Notes under the pieces: model-generated | Seen by the model: the letters and a program-made list of their open reading frames with translations, nothing else | Databases searched by the model: none | Told to the model about the DNA's origin: nothing | Part shown: positions 20,235 to 32,229 of the stretch, in pieces | Layout: every line of letters starts with the position of its first letter | Position numbering within the stretch: position 1 is the stretch's first letter | Assembly (NCBI GenBank): GCA_023014485.1 | Contig: JAJOZX010005631.1 | Location: 62,001 to 126,000 of the forward strand | Length of the DNA: 64,000 bases | Source of the DNA: Bathynomus jamesi | Taxonomy: Eukaryota; Arthropoda; Malacostraca; Isopoda; Cirolanidae | Direction of reading: 5' to 3' | Position numbers and translations under genes: made by a program

Positions 20235-20440
20235 CAACCCCCCACCCCTCCTTTGCAACAACTCCCCACCCCCACCCCGTTTGCAACAACCCCCACCCCC
20301 CTTTGCAACATTACATAATAACCTGCAACATTCTTGCACTCTCCCCTTTTCGGCTATACTACTAGGTTAATTGAATGCCAGGTTAAGTCAACTGTCGCCC
20401 TTGATGATTGGTTAGTTAAGTTGTGATATTTTTGTTAGTT
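20235..20440. repeat. Right-arm TTGCAAC minisatellite and CCTAACC modules
   Basis: Mirror of 617-835: C-rich TTTGCAACAACCCC units, then GGTTAGGTTAAG-type modules ending near 20440. Confidence 0.75.
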
Positions 20441-20499
20441 TAAACGAAAATGACGAGAGCAGAAATACATAATAAACAGTTTGGTAGTCCCGATAATGC

Positions 20500-21441
20500 A
20501 TAAATACCATTTATTAAAATATTGTCTTTTGAAACCTTATATACAGAGCGCTGTTTTGCAGAGCGCTGTTTTCAGAAATGCGGAGAGAAAAGGAATAAGT
20601 GCCCAGTGCGTATATATATATATATATATGTGTGTGGTGTGTATATATATATATAACGTGATTTTTTTTTTATCTGACAATTAAAATTATATATAAACTG
20701 TAAATAACCGTGTTTATTACCAAACATGGGAAATTTAAGCTTCATGTCTAAACATGTTCAATATATCCTCCTGTTTATGCAATGATATGTCGTAACCGGA
20801 TGATGAAATTGAGTAGTACAGACCTCAGTTCCTCTGTTGAGAGGTCAAATTTAAGAGTTCAAATTTTGCTAATAAACCTTCTACTCAATTGTTTGATTTT
20901 ACTGACCTTCATTTTTGCATGTTTTTCATATCTATATTTGACTATTTTCGACTTTCAGCTCTGTCAGTTCGTATTACTTCATATCTGTCGATTTTTTTTC
21001 ACTTTTGTCAATAAAGTAAAGCAGTTTTCGCAGTTAGCTTGGCAATCTTTTTAGATGTGTTTCAGTGAGGCATGTGAAGTCCACTTTTATTTCTACCATG
21101 AATCCCTTTAACTGTAAAACTTTATCTTAAAAGTGATTTGATTTTTAAATCGTTTATTTCTGTGAAGAATCATTTTTTAAATTTTCTTTTGATTTTCTCT
21201 TTTGAACATCAGATTTATTTTCGTTCAATATCGCACGTTTCGTTGCCTTTTTGGTTTTAACACGTTTTGATTAAAATACTGTTTTAATTTTGTTTTGTAA
21301 TTTCTTCTTGCAGGTAACGTGTTCAGCTCGTGAGCTTTGTTCTCTGGTGACTCTTCGTCGTAGATGTTGAAGGATTTTATAGGAGTCGATGATATTAAAA
21401 AATTATTTCCAATTTCCTCGATTTTCTCTCTCTCCCCCTGC

Positions 21442-21506
<65 letters not shown>

Positions 21507-22760
21507 GGAACACAATGAAGAGTTTAAGTGAGACCTTTAAATTAACTGATAATTTAAATAAACCTGCAATAAGAATAATAATAATGGGCTTTTTAAATTA
21601 GTGCAAACTCGCATTATCATTGAAAAGACAACTATTGTAACAGAATTAATGCAACCACTGAAAGAGTAAAACTAGATCAATATTAGTCTGAAATTGAACA
21701 AATACCCAATCCGAGAGGTGTTTGCAACCCTCGAAATGATTCAGTAAAATTAAAAAAAGATAAATAAACCCATTGTCCCCCCTCACACAAGGCAGAAATT
21801 TTTACAGTGATCCCAAAGACAGTCATTTATTAAACAATTTCTTTGAAAATATGGGCTCCAATACTGCATTCTCGATTACAGATGTTGACACTCAATACCA
21901 ACAATACAATACCAACCTACTCCAAGTTTATTTTTCTTTGGTCCACTCTTTGGTCCACTCGAGTAAAAAAGGACTGTCGTACTCTGAATATAAAGTAAAT
22001 TTAAAGAGTATACTTGGTAGGATACATTGAGACTAAAGTGGAATGTTTTCTTTTAATTCCTGGAAGTGTCTTTTGGAATTTTTAGTTTAGCTTTAGAGGA
22101 CATCGCTTGTCAAGAAGAGAAATGCTTCATCTACTCTGGATCTACATTTTTCTTATTATCGTACTCTTAAAATACTTTATACTTTCTAAAATATATTCAG
22201 TGATTATCTCACTATCGTTTCTAAAGTACACAGAGCGGACATTTTTTAAGAGTGTATAATTTAAGTCAGGTAACCCAAAATCTCCATCCGATATATTTAT
22301 GGCTCCACTTCCATTGGAATCGTAAACATTAAACTAACTAAATTCTTAATTAATACCATATCTTATCTAAAACACAATTTGTGTTTAATAATGGGTATAC
22401 AATATGTCAAATTAAAATATAACTCATCCGATAAAGCAGTGCTAAACAGTGGGGGGGTTCCCACAAAATTTCTTAGGGTATTACTGTTTTTAATTTACGT
22501 TAACAATTTTCGTCACACACACACATTAAGTTGCTTACACCTTACAGTATGCAGATGATACACTCAAAATAAAACCTTCTAAATTTAGAACTTATAACTT
22601 CTTTTTGAGGTACATTTTAGATGAAGTTTTCCTTCTTTTGGGTATCAAATCTGCTTGTCAGATGATATAATAACTTCTAACCTGACAAACTCATCTAAAA
22701 TTATTATTACCACAAAACATACACTCAGAAGAAAAAGTCTTAAGAAATTTTGTTGAACTT
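20500..22760. other. AT-rich stretch without recognisable gene
   Basis: Contains TA/GT arrays at 20612-20655 and 21441-21505. Short ORFs at 20782-21054 and 21773-22030 have no recognisable motif, no conserved neighbour and ordinary AT-rich composition; I see nothing supportable. Confidence 0.6.
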
Positions 22761-22762
22761 TG

Positions 22763-22845
22763 CAGGGTGTTCTGAGAAGCTGCCACCACAGATTCAGGTC
22801 GTCATCCGTACCTATAAATACGGTGCGCCACTTCTGAAACACCCT
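22763..22845. mobile_element. Short mariner-like MITE
   Basis: Ends CAGGGTGTTCTGAGAAG and CTTCTGAAACACCCTG are inverted repeats; the right flank is TA. No coding capacity. Confidence 0.55.
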
Positions 22846-22888
22846 GTACAATATGCTTTGTTCAGAAAATGGAAGATAAGCCGAGATA

Positions 22889-23611
22889 TACCGGGTGTCC
22901 CATTCGAAATGAAGCAATTTTCAAACTCTGTAATTTTTAAAGTATTAATGTGAGAATGTTGAAACTTTGCCAATTACTACATCATATGCATAAGTTTTTG
23001 TCATAATGTTTTTTGTTTGTTTCAGATTGAATTACAGTATGTTTACCCCACAAGAAAAGGCGAAATGTGTGTTATGGATGGCTGAGTTGAAGTCCCCTAC
23101 TCTGGTGCAACGGCGATTCCGTACAACCTTTCACAAGGAACCACCCACCAGAAGAGAACTATATGCATGGACCAAGAAATTTGAGGAGACTGGCAGTGTT
23201 CTAAAGGAACACTCTGGAGGGCGAACAAGATCGGAAGAAGATGTTGAACGAATACGCGGCGCCTTTGGTATTAGCCCGAGAAAGTCATCCGTCGTGCCAG
23301 TGTCAAACTGCAGATTCCTCGTTCAACTTAAAGAGCGCACCACAGAAACGGTGGACTCTGTAACCCCTGAGATGCTAGGCAACGTGTGGAAGGAAATTGA
23401 GTACGCTGCGACCTGGTTCGTGCTACAAATGGTGCCCATATTGAATGCATACAATAAAGAACTCTAATATATCTAAATGTTATAATTCACATATATCATA
23501 TAAAACTTTATGACATTGACTATTTACTGTGTGAATATTCCATTGTTTGCTTCATTCAATAAAAAATTATAAGGTTTCAAAGTTGTTTCATTTCTAGTGG
23601 GACACCCGGTA
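22889..23611 (+). mobile_element. Internally deleted Tc1/mariner-like element
   Basis: Inverted ends TACCGGGTGTCCCAT and ATGGGACACCCGGTA-like (CTAGTGGGACACCCGGTA) mark the limits, about 723 bp apart. The internal gene keeps both ends of a transposase but not the catalytic middle. Confidence 0.75.
23039..23467 (+). pseudogene. Deleted transposase of Tc1/mariner-like element
   Basis: ATG at 23039 within TTACAGTATGTTTACC. Residues 1-80 form the helix-turn-helix DNA-binding region (FTPQEKAKCVLWMAE, RRFRTTF, PPTRRELYAWTKKFEETG). This is followed at about residue 95 by SPRKSS. The sequence then jumps to a typical C-terminal tail (LKERTTETVDSVTPEMLGNVWKEIEY). All three catalytic acidic residues have been lost. 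The open frame across the deletion (142 codons) suggests a clean internal deletion. It could act only as a DNA-binding repressor, if expressed; that is speculation. Confidence 0.75.
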
Positions 23612-23706
23612 TTTTTATACTTAGTCATTTCTTTTAATGGTTTTTATTTTTGCAACTTAATAAATTACTTATGTAAAAATAGTTATTTTTAAACGAAATA
23701 TATAAT

Positions 23707-23709
<3 letters not shown>

Positions 23710-23746
<37 letters not shown>

Positions 23747-23759
23747 TTTATATATACAC

Positions 23760-23821
<62 letters not shown>

Positions 23822-23823
23822 CA

Positions 23824-23884
<61 letters not shown>

Positions 23885-23892
23885 GTGTGTGT
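23710..23892. repeat. TA and GT arrays
   Basis: Three TA arrays separated by GTGTGT blocks, symmetric around about 23800. Confidence 0.9.
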
Positions 23893-24198
23893 GTATTGTT
23901 GTTTTCTGTGAAGAAGTTGGTTTAACGGCAATCACTGAATAAAGAAATTTAATCGGGTTCCGAAACCTCAATAAAGCGTTCATAAATTGGTGTGCTTCGA
24001 GCAGATCCGAGGCAAAAAGGTTTCTTTCCATCAGCGGAGAGAGTCTCTCTCTAACTGATGTTGCGAGATTCAAAATAAAAGTATTTTAACCTTTTAAAAA
24101 GTTAAAGAATAACTTTTAAAGTTTATTATGATAAAAGCGAAATAATAATTATTATTATTATTATTAATTCTTAATTATTTATATTTTGTGTATGCATA

Positions 24199-24358
24199 AC
24201 CTTTGGTTAGCTTCCGCCCGAATTATTCATTCTGACGAAGGTCAAGCTTTTCACTCCACCTTAGACCTACAGTTTAACGTGGAATCTGTAGGCCTGAGGT
24301 GGAGTGACAAGCTTGACCTTCGTCAGAATGAATAATTCGGGCAGAAATATAACCAAGG
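24199..24358. repeat. Inverted pair of SINE tails
   Basis: ACCTTTGGTTAGCTTCCGCC through the GGTCTAAGG-type core on one side is followed by its complement on the other, with CAGTTTAACGTGGAATCT at the middle. Only the 3' tail of the SINE at 48130 is present. The preceding 23893-24198 is AT-rich with no gene. Confidence 0.65.
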
Positions 24359-24364
24359 TTGCCA

Positions 24365-24477
<113 letters not shown>

Positions 24478-24570
24478 GGGCGACAAGCTTGACCTTCGCG
24501 AAATGAGAAATCATCGCGTGGAACCTTTGTAAGGTTGTAAGGTTATATATATATAATATATATATATATA

Positions 24571-26327
24571 CCGTCTGCCAACAAAAGGGTTCACTCTAAA
24601 AACATCAATGGAATCAACATTTTTCAAACAATCAGTATGAAACTTATACACGTAAAAGATACATAAAACATCTAACTGTAAACTAAATTTCAGTTAGAAG
24701 CTATCAAAAATAACGATTTATTAAGTATTTCTCTAATAATACTACAACTGATGCTCGACAAACTAATAAAAAAATCCCTTATTTCCATTTTCACTTTTGT
24801 AAATTCTAATATGCGATTTTTTTGCAGGATTATAAAATCTAGTGAATATGCCATTTTCAGAGGAAGATAAGATTATAATTAAGCATTATAGACTAGAAAA
24901 GGGATATGGACGAACGAAACTACTCTCCGAATTCTCCAACAAACGATGGACTCTTGGTGGTTTGGGAAAGCTTCTAAAGAAAAGTGACGAGACTGGGGAT
25001 ATCAAAAGAAAAGAGGAAAGTGGGCCACCAAAAACTGTTCGCATACAAGACAATATTGACGACGTCAAGGAACGTATATTAAGTCAGGAAAACCAGCCAG
25101 GAATCCATATGACACCAGCTCGCATATCAAAAGAGTTACAATTATCAGAAACTAGTGTGAGACGCATAATTAAACAAGATCTTCAACTAAAACCTTTCAA
25201 AAGAGTGCACGGGCAAAAGATTACTCAAACTGATGAGCAGAAACGAGTTCAAAGATCAAAACAAATTTTACGCGGAGTAACATGTGATAAACTTTCAAAG
25301 GCTTTTTTCACTGATGAAAAGAGATTCACTGTGGAGCCACCTCGGAACAGTCAAAATGAGAGAGTTTACTCGCACGTCCAATATAAGAATGAAATACCTG
25401 ATAGCAGACTTTTTGCAACCAGAAGTCATTTCTCAGCTAGTGTCATGGTGTCAGTTGGCATATCAAAGTTAGGAAAAACAGGCATTCATTTTATTGAGCC
25501 TGGTGTAAAAGTCAATGCCGAGTAATACCGAAATACTTTGCTGCGAAACATGCTTCCCGAGATGCAAAATTTGACCAACGGTGGTTATTATCTTTTTCAG
25601 CAAGACGGAGCAACGTCCCATACAGCAATAGCAACTGTGGAATACTTAAAAAATAATGTCCCAGAATTGCTTGACCCCCAAAATTGGCCATCTAACAGTC
25701 CTAACTTGGACCCTGTTGACTATGGAATCTGGGAAAATTTGGCACAGAGAGTTTACAGGAGCAGGGTGAGAAATGTTGATTACTTGCGTCAGCTTCTTGT
25801 GGAGAAGTGGGAAGAGATACCACAGGAACAGATCGATCGAACCATTGATGAATTTCGTCCAAGATTGACGAAAATTGTTGAAACAGAAGGGAAACACATT
25901 GAACAATTTTTTTTTAATGGGAATTCCAAAAGAGTAAAATGCTAATTTGATTTCTTTGTAAACTTAGGATTAAGTTCTGTTTCGAAATTCAAAATCCTTT
26001 TTTATTTTCATGGTTTCATAATGAAGGTATTTCGTATATTTTATAGATCTTATGATGTATTTTATAACTAAAATGAGAATAAAAGTTTATTACCAAAGTT
26101 TTACCGCCTTTGTGGACTCAGAATTCAAAACTGGAGCGATGTTCACCAACAAAATTTGTTGAACATAAACAATCCTCTTTAAATCATTAATTTTTAATAT
26201 AATAATCTGAAAATTGGTTTACATATATACTGTTTACATTGTTTGCTCTGTATGAGTTTCATTATGATTGGTTAATAAATGTTGATTTCATGGCTGTTTT
26301 TAGAGTGAACCCATTTTTTTGGCAGAC

Positions 26328-26330
<3 letters not shown>
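24571..26330 (+). mobile_element. Full-length Tc1/mariner transposon
   Basis: Inverted ends CCGTCTGCCA...GGGTTCACTCTAAAAACA and the complement ending GGCAGACGG, about 36 bp long. Both ends abut TA arrays, as expected for insertion at TA. The single gene inside (24848-25945) is interrupted by one stop codon. Confidence 0.85.
24848..25945 (+). pseudogene. Tc1/mariner transposase with one stop and D-to-N change
   Basis: ATG at 24848 (MPFSEEDKIIIKHYRLEKGY); a GTG six bases upstream is unlikely. Residues about 1-120 are the paired helix-turn-helix DNA-binding domain, including a second helix-turn-helix around ARISKELQLSETSVRR. The catalytic region has D156 (FFTDEKRF) and D253 (QQDGATSH). The position of the third catalytic aspartate reads N286 in SNSPNLDPVDY, where family members have SPDLNP. 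One codon, TAA at 25523-25525 after VNAE, interrupts an otherwise single frame of 365 codons. Both changes suggest inactivity. About 1.1 kb, normal for the family. Confidence 0.85.
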
Positions 26331-26377
<47 letters not shown>

Positions 26378-26740
26378 ATCTCACGAGTGTTTATGAAATC
26401 TTTTTATTTGTGAACTGTGCGTTATAATTACGTATGTAAAATTTAAACATTAATTTGCTTTTCAGCATTACTGTCAAATACTGTGATACTCCACGAGTCC
26501 TAATCTCCATTACATACAGAACATTAAAGGCTCCAACAAGAGATCAAGATGGAAGCGAGTGAAGTGATGGAATACGGGTAAACCTTCATATTACTTACTC
26601 ATTACTTACTCATATCTCGCGTGTAATTTAGGATTAAATGTATATTACTTGTTATTGTTCATCTCTCATTTCTAATATTGATTTCTTTGTATAGTATTGG
26701 TATCATACCTTCAGTAATGACTTTGGATTTCTTTTATATC

Positions 26741-26788
<48 letters not shown>
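26331..26788. repeat. TA array, spacer, and TAA array
   Basis: TA array 26331-26373, then 370 bp of AT-rich sequence, then (TAA/AAT)n at 26743-26788. A possible short exon at 26550-26578 with GTAAAC after it does not join in frame to anything downstream. Confidence 0.75.
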
Positions 26789-27021
26789 TAAGATTAATAT
26801 ATACTCCAATTAATAACTCTTAGTCATGATTTATGTATTATTAATAATAACTATCTGTTTTATTTTTAATTAAGAGCCCAGTAAAGCCTAAAGCTTAAGG
26901 GCCAAATTAAATTAAATAAATAGTCCGATTTCACAATTATTTATGTTAAAACAAAAACAAACATTGTAAAATTGTATTTATTTTATCAATAAAAGTTATA
27001 CTTTTCATTTCAGTTCAATAA

Positions 27022-28076
27022 TTTCCTGACGACAAAAAAGATAAGTCTGACGAAGAAACAGCTGAGGATGGAAAGCCGAACGATGATTTTCATGTTTCTT
27101 ATTTTGAGTCGTCTGCTACTCATCCAGAAAACGACCGTGGTTTTGGGATGTATGTCCATAAGTACATTGATGATGCCACCGAGGAGAAACTCCTGATGTT
27201 GCCAAGGAAAACGCCAAAGTCATTTGAATTTCGTGTTGAACCTAAACTCCGAGTGAAATTTCAGTGTCATTGGCTTCATAGGTTTCCTTGACTGAATATC
27301 AGAAGGTCAACGACAGGAATTTCGTGCCATATACGGTGCCACCTTCTCAAGAAGCACCTTGAATCTTCCTCCATGGATAAGAGTTTAATATTTAAAAATT
27401 TACTAATTTAAATATCTGCGGAGAAATCATCCAGAATGAAATTGCCAGAAAGTTGATCAGAACCAAATACTTTTCATTTCTTGCTGTCGAAACAACCAAT
27501 GTTACTCGATCGAGCAGATATTGATTTACGTGCGTCACTTAAACGACCAAAATGGTGGTGTTCGTGATGATTTTTTGGAGTTTATCCCAGTATGTGATGT
27601 CACGGGTCGGAGAACAGCCCTGACCATCACAGGGAGGCTCAAGGAGCTACTGTAAGTATCGACCTGCAGTACCTGGTTGCTCAGGGGTATGACGTCGGTC
27701 CTTCAGTGAGTGGTCATCTGAATGGTGTGTGAGCGTTCATTTTGGAGATGTACCCAGTACCGTGCCTTGTCAAAATCGTGGAGCATTCCCTTGGTACAGA
27801 CTGAGAGAAGTTGAGAACTTCTTCCATGCGTCAGTTCAACGTTCAAACGTCTTGAAGGAGAAGAATAAAGATACTCATCCGTCCTCACACACAGCAAACT
27901 ATGTACGATACACGTTGAGTGGAGAGGCACAAGTCGGTTCAGCGGCTCAAGGAAATGCCTTCGAGGAGCTGGAGAATTCGCCAAATAACTGGATGGCCAA
28001 GACCTCTCACCAACTACTCAACGTTGTGACGAAAGGGTCCTTTGTCCTCGCTCTTAATAACCTCATGCTTTAAGTG
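27022..28076 (+). pseudogene. Decayed hAT-like transposase (DUF4371/ZMYM type)
   Basis: An acidic open piece (27022-27291, FPDDKKDKSDEE to HRFP) is followed by a gap. Next comes QNEIARKLIRTKYFSFLAVETTNVT, which resembles the FSILADETTDVS block of DUF4371-type hAT proteins. Around 27540-27690 the DNA still reads as a GLDLQYLVAQGYD-type block in shifted frames. The final open piece 27750-28073 ends KGSFVLALNNLML. Several frameshifts and stops. No terminal repeats found. The upstream acidic part could belong to something else. Confidence 0.4.
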
Positions 28077-28449
28077 TTTTTTTTATGCAGGAAGGAGGGG
28101 CCAAGGTATGCGCCCGCAAAAACGGCCCCATACATAGAAGGAAAGAGCCAAATTCAAGGTCTCCGAGGTTCACAATACCATTTTTTTTAATTTTGAAAAG
28201 GTTGTGTAGTGTGTAAAATGCATGTATGTAAGTAAAGAATAGAGGGAGAAATGTTTTTTGAGGGTATGCTGGAATGCATGCTGGACACGCCGCTGGACAC
28301 GAAAAAAGATCAGCTAAAGAAGACAGTGACAGGAAAAACGGGAGTTCCAGCACTCCTTGTCTCCTGCCTAATGTTCCCCTCCGGAGTACTTCTCTGGTCG
28401 ATTGATGTCTACAGTCTCCTCCTCTCGGAGGAATTTGTAAGCTTAAAAA

Positions 28450-28450
<1 letters not shown>

Positions 28451-28496
<46 letters not shown>

Positions 28497-29188
28497 GTAT
28501 ATAATATATATTTTTTCTGAACCCCAAAATGAAATCCTGAGAACGGCACTTGATGAATGTGTGGTTTGTATACTGAATCTGAAGGCAGTCTATGCATTGC
28601 CTATTCTGAAACTACTGCTAACCATTAAGAATGCCAAACTATTCCACTGTAAGTAAATAAACAAATTAATTCCAAGTGACATAACCCTTTGACGATGTGT
28701 TACAGTCAATTTACAGTCAACCTGCAGTCAACTTAGTCAACTAGATTGGGTATTTGGCGCCTAGGTCATACTCAAAATCAATTTTTATTGCTCTTATTAG
28801 GCAATAACACATTATGGCCAACGTTCTAAATCAACATTCTATTTTCCCTAATTTTTTTACGCGTCAAATAACCTTGTGAGAAAGACCCCGAATTCCAATT
28901 ATTACGCCTTTATTTTATTTCTATTTCAGGCGTGCCGTAATGTGTCTTTTGGAAGCAAATTACGTACACTATTCTTCTCCTGTCCGTAAACTCAATAGCT
29001 GCGACAAGAGGAAAGAGATATTGGAGTGAGAGAGAAAGGAAAAAATAGAGTGCAAAGATGGATACACTCCACGAAAGAGAAATATGAGCCTCGAGTAATT
29101 GGGTGTAGAGAAATGTGTGTGTGTGTGTGTGTGTACGTAAGGCTTAAAAAGTTCATGTTAAGTGGCACAAAATAACTTCGCTTGTTCA

Positions 29189-29252
<64 letters not shown>

Positions 29253-29380
29253 GTCATTATTTTTTGCATTTCGTCTCTTTACTGTTCGCTTATACGAGAA
29301 GAGAAAACTTTTTTTTCAGTGCTGAAACACGCCTATAATTTAGTAAGGAAATCATTTTCGTTCCTATATAAAAAAGATTT

Positions 29381-29431
<51 letters not shown>
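28451..29431. repeat. TA and GT arrays in gene-free DNA
   Basis: TA at 28451-28507, GT at 29109-29135, TA at 29191-29252, and TA/GT at 29382-29431. The unique sequence between (28508-29108) contains no supportable gene. Confidence 0.8.
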
Positions 29432-29433
<2 letters not shown>

Positions 29434-29609
29434 ATCTTTATTATTACTATTTATGTAAATCAGGTTTATGAGTATAAATTGGACACATTTATGTATTTAT
29501 TATTTGGCGAAAGATGTGATATTTTGAGATATAATCCATGAATTTATTTGGTCTCCTAATTTAATACAAGGAAAAGGAGTGTATACAGAAAATAAATCCA
29601 GGAAAGATA

Positions 29610-30144
29610 AGTGTTATAAGCGTCATATTCTTTAAGGCCTCATGCGACAATTCTTCATTCCCTTGCATTACTGAATTCCCCCCCCCCCTTTACTCATCCC
29701 CACGGCTTACGTAAGCGTATATAAGGCCACGGACCACACCTATGTTCAGAGTTTGTGGAACCATGGCGGTTGCTCACCGAGGCTGGCTTACTATGAGGTC
29801 TCTTATTAATGGTCGTCTGCTAGTGTCGGGAGTGGCCTAGTAGACAATTATGGATTCAAGTTATCAGTATTAAGGAACTAATTCACCCACAACCAAATAC
29901 CAAGTGCTTCGTATTAAACGTTAATAACTCCGAGCCATCTCATTCTCCCGAAGTGTAGAGTGCTTATACCACCGATCATAAGTGATTATACATATAAACA
30001 TCCAGAGGGTAACCCGCTAACAGCCAAAAGAGAACCCACGAAGTATATGTAACTCGAAAATTTGTAATAAATTTGTAAGAAACTTGTATAGAGTTATTTT
30101 AACCATATTTCTGGTTTATGCCTCTCCACTCCATCCGCCAAACA
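29610..30144 (+). mobile_element. Solo LTR candidate
   Basis: A 535-bp unit beginning AGTGTTATAAGCG and ending CCGCCAAACA, bounded by exact 5-bp duplications AGATA (29605-29609 and 30145-30149). It contains a core promoter (TATATAAG at 29718-29725, TTCAGA initiator 30 bp later) and an AATAAA signal near 30067. No internal retrotransposon sequence adjoins, so a recombined solo LTR is the best reading; the family is not identified. Confidence 0.6.
29718..29750 (+). promoter_or_regulatory. TATA plus arthropod-type initiator in LTR
   Basis: TATATAAG with a TTCAGA initiator whose A lies exactly 30 bp downstream. Confidence 0.55.
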
Positions 30145-30147
30145 AGA

Positions 30148-30297
30148 TATGTATGTCATAGTCAAAAGCCGAAATCAGTCATTACGGTTAATGACTGGTC
30201 AATACGCGTATTGATCAAAACGTTATTAATACGCGTATTGATCAAGACGTTAATCAATACGCATTTTGACTGATTTCGGGATTTGACTTTAACATAT
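30148..30297. repeat. Foldback element with AATACGCGTATT core
   Basis: Ends ATAGTCAAA and TTTGACTTTAACATAT with inner GAAATCAGTCA/TGACTGATTTC arms and several AATACGCGTATTGATC units. Its ends resemble those of the foldback at 57316-58996. Confidence 0.7.
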
Positions 30298-30467
30298 GTA
30301 TTAGTCTCCTTAAGCAGTGCTGTACCACTTCAGAAGAAGATTCTGTTCATAGTGAAAAAGTCTAGATGTGTTCTTTTGCTAATAAACGTTTTTCTTTTTG
30401 TTCAAATTGTCGCTTTTCAATTTCTTTTTACTTAATTTTGAGGGAATACATTTCATATTGTTGTTGC

Positions 30468-30770
30468 GACTGGGTGGTGTAGTGGCTAGCATCGCTGACT
30501 ACGAATCAACCGGCCCCAGGTTCGATTCCGGGCGAGGGCAGGGGGCGCTCAGTTTACTCACTTGTTCATCTATAAAAAGTATGTTGGTAAATAAATAGGT
30601 ACCCTGGATAGCCTAGTGGTTAAAAACGCTGAGCTATAGTGATCGGGAGGCCGTGAAATCGAGTACGGGAGAGGACTTGGTAATTTCTGACTTCCTTGGT
30701 GAGTCGTGTAGGTCTAAGTGGGGGCAACAAGCTTGACCTTCGTGAGAATTAACAATTCGGGCGGAATCGA
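30468..30770 (+). repeat. Dimeric tRNA-derived SINE, diverged
   Basis: The first unit has box A-like TGGTGTAGTGG and box B GGTTCGATTCC; the second, after TAGGTACCCTGGATAGC, has box A-like TAGCCTAGTGG and a decayed box B. It ends with ACAAGCTTGACCTTCGTGAG and ATTCGGGCGGAA, the tail shared with 48130 and 49394. Confidence 0.7.
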
Positions 30771-30779
30771 AATTAAGTT

Positions 30780-31155
30780 GTTTTTATATTTCATTCTGTT
30801 TTTTTTCATCAATTTATTGTATAATTTACAAATTGTTTAACACCCTTGGGAAGCTCAGCTTTTGTAATGCTTTTGACAACTGCAAAAAAGAATATTATTA
30901 TTATTATTATTATATTATTATTATTATTAAAAATTCATAAAACTTTATTCAGCAAAAGAATACAGTTTACGTAAAATTTTACAATACATTCAATATTTTT
31001 CTGTACAATTTACATATCTGATATGACATTAATATATTTTATTCTGAATATCCCCATGTGAATCACGGTAGATTTTTAGGCAAAATTGGTGGAATTCAGT
31101 TCATTTATTACAGAAGTAAAGTGAAATGGCAAATAGTAATAATGGTAAAATAATA

Positions 31156-31190
<35 letters not shown>

Positions 31191-32225
31191 GAAACAAAGG
31201 GTAAAAATTTACAGAAATACATGGTATATTTTTTATTATTTTACTCACTTTAATAAACGTCTATAGTTACTGAATAAAACATTATTAATTTCAGAATAAA
31301 ATAATCAATTGTCTATTGACAGAAATTGAATGGATCTTAATGAAAAAATAGATAAATTATGAAACTCAAAGATTTTAATTAAAAAGAAGATAAACAATGG
31401 GGAATTGAGATGTGATATGATTTTGTGGGAATCATATTTTTTCATAATTAATAATTAGAATAAAAGACTTAATTACCATTGTAATAATGGCGGTACTGAA
31501 ATTTTACACCAGTAGAAGATAAAGACGCACTTCTTAGTGATTTTGCGAAATACATTTAATGATGAAGTACGTCAAATATTTATGGAACTTGCATTCCATA
31601 CACCTACTCCTTTGAAAGAGTGCATTTACTGCAGTTTCCATTGCACAGTTTGGTTTGTGTATAAAATCTCCGTGAATCCTAATGTTATAATGAAGACGTG
31701 TTTGATGCTGGGTGATTGCTTTTTGGATGGGTAATGCATGGTAATTTTATTGATAACTTTGAACATATTGACAGCAACAATATTTAGCACATTAAATAGT
31801 TAGCAATATTAGCACATTAAACAGTGGGGAAGTGTAATTATATAGTTGTCATTATTTGACAGGGTTCGTAAGCTCTTTTTTTTATGAATGACTTGAATAA
31901 TTCAACCACCACATTTTTGTCAACAGAACCAAATTTTCTGAGTAAGATATTAATAAATCCTTTAAATAACCTACTTTCACAATTTACAAGATTGGCTTCA
32001 TTGCATTAATATTTAGTTTTATTTCTATTTAATTGAGTCAACAATATTCATATTTTTATTATTCATTTTAAATATCATTTCATCATTTAAACCATCGTTT
32101 AATGACCTAAATAGATAAATAGATAGCTAGATAGATAAATCAGTGCGAGTAAGTGAAAATCTGGACCCCGAGATATAAGTGAAGCTCTTCAGTGAAGGCA
32201 AAAAACTTCACTTTTCTAAGTGAAG
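30780..32225. other. AT-rich stretch with TAA array, no gene
   Basis: TAA/TTA arrays near 30895 and at 31151-31190. The ORF at 31537-31734 has no recognisable motif. A short GATA-type repeat is at 32110-32135. Confidence 0.6.
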
Positions 32226-32229
32226 GTCA

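Larger units (their letters stand above)
11200..20490 (-). repeat. Right arm of giant palindrome
   Basis: Reverse-complement partner of 395-9990. It lacks the two hAT copies of the left arm and has instead the 15389-18357 transposon. Genes A and B are intact here and broken on the left; gene D is broken here and intact on the left. Confidence 0.9.

Noticed and set aside
395..20490. Palindrome as a simple sequencing foldback artefact
   Set aside because: Arms differ by many substitutions, indels and three large insertions. A mis-join of two haplotypes is still possible and is noted as such.
21773..22030. 85-codon ORF starting at a non-ATG codon
   Set aside because: No recognisable motif or neighbour evidence.
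26550..27291. A host gene with an exon at 26550 spliced to 27015
   Set aside because: Junctions tried give immediate stops, and the downstream DNA looks like a decayed hAT.
31537..31734. 65-codon ORF
   Set aside because: No motif, no conserved context, composition same as surrounding non-coding DNA.
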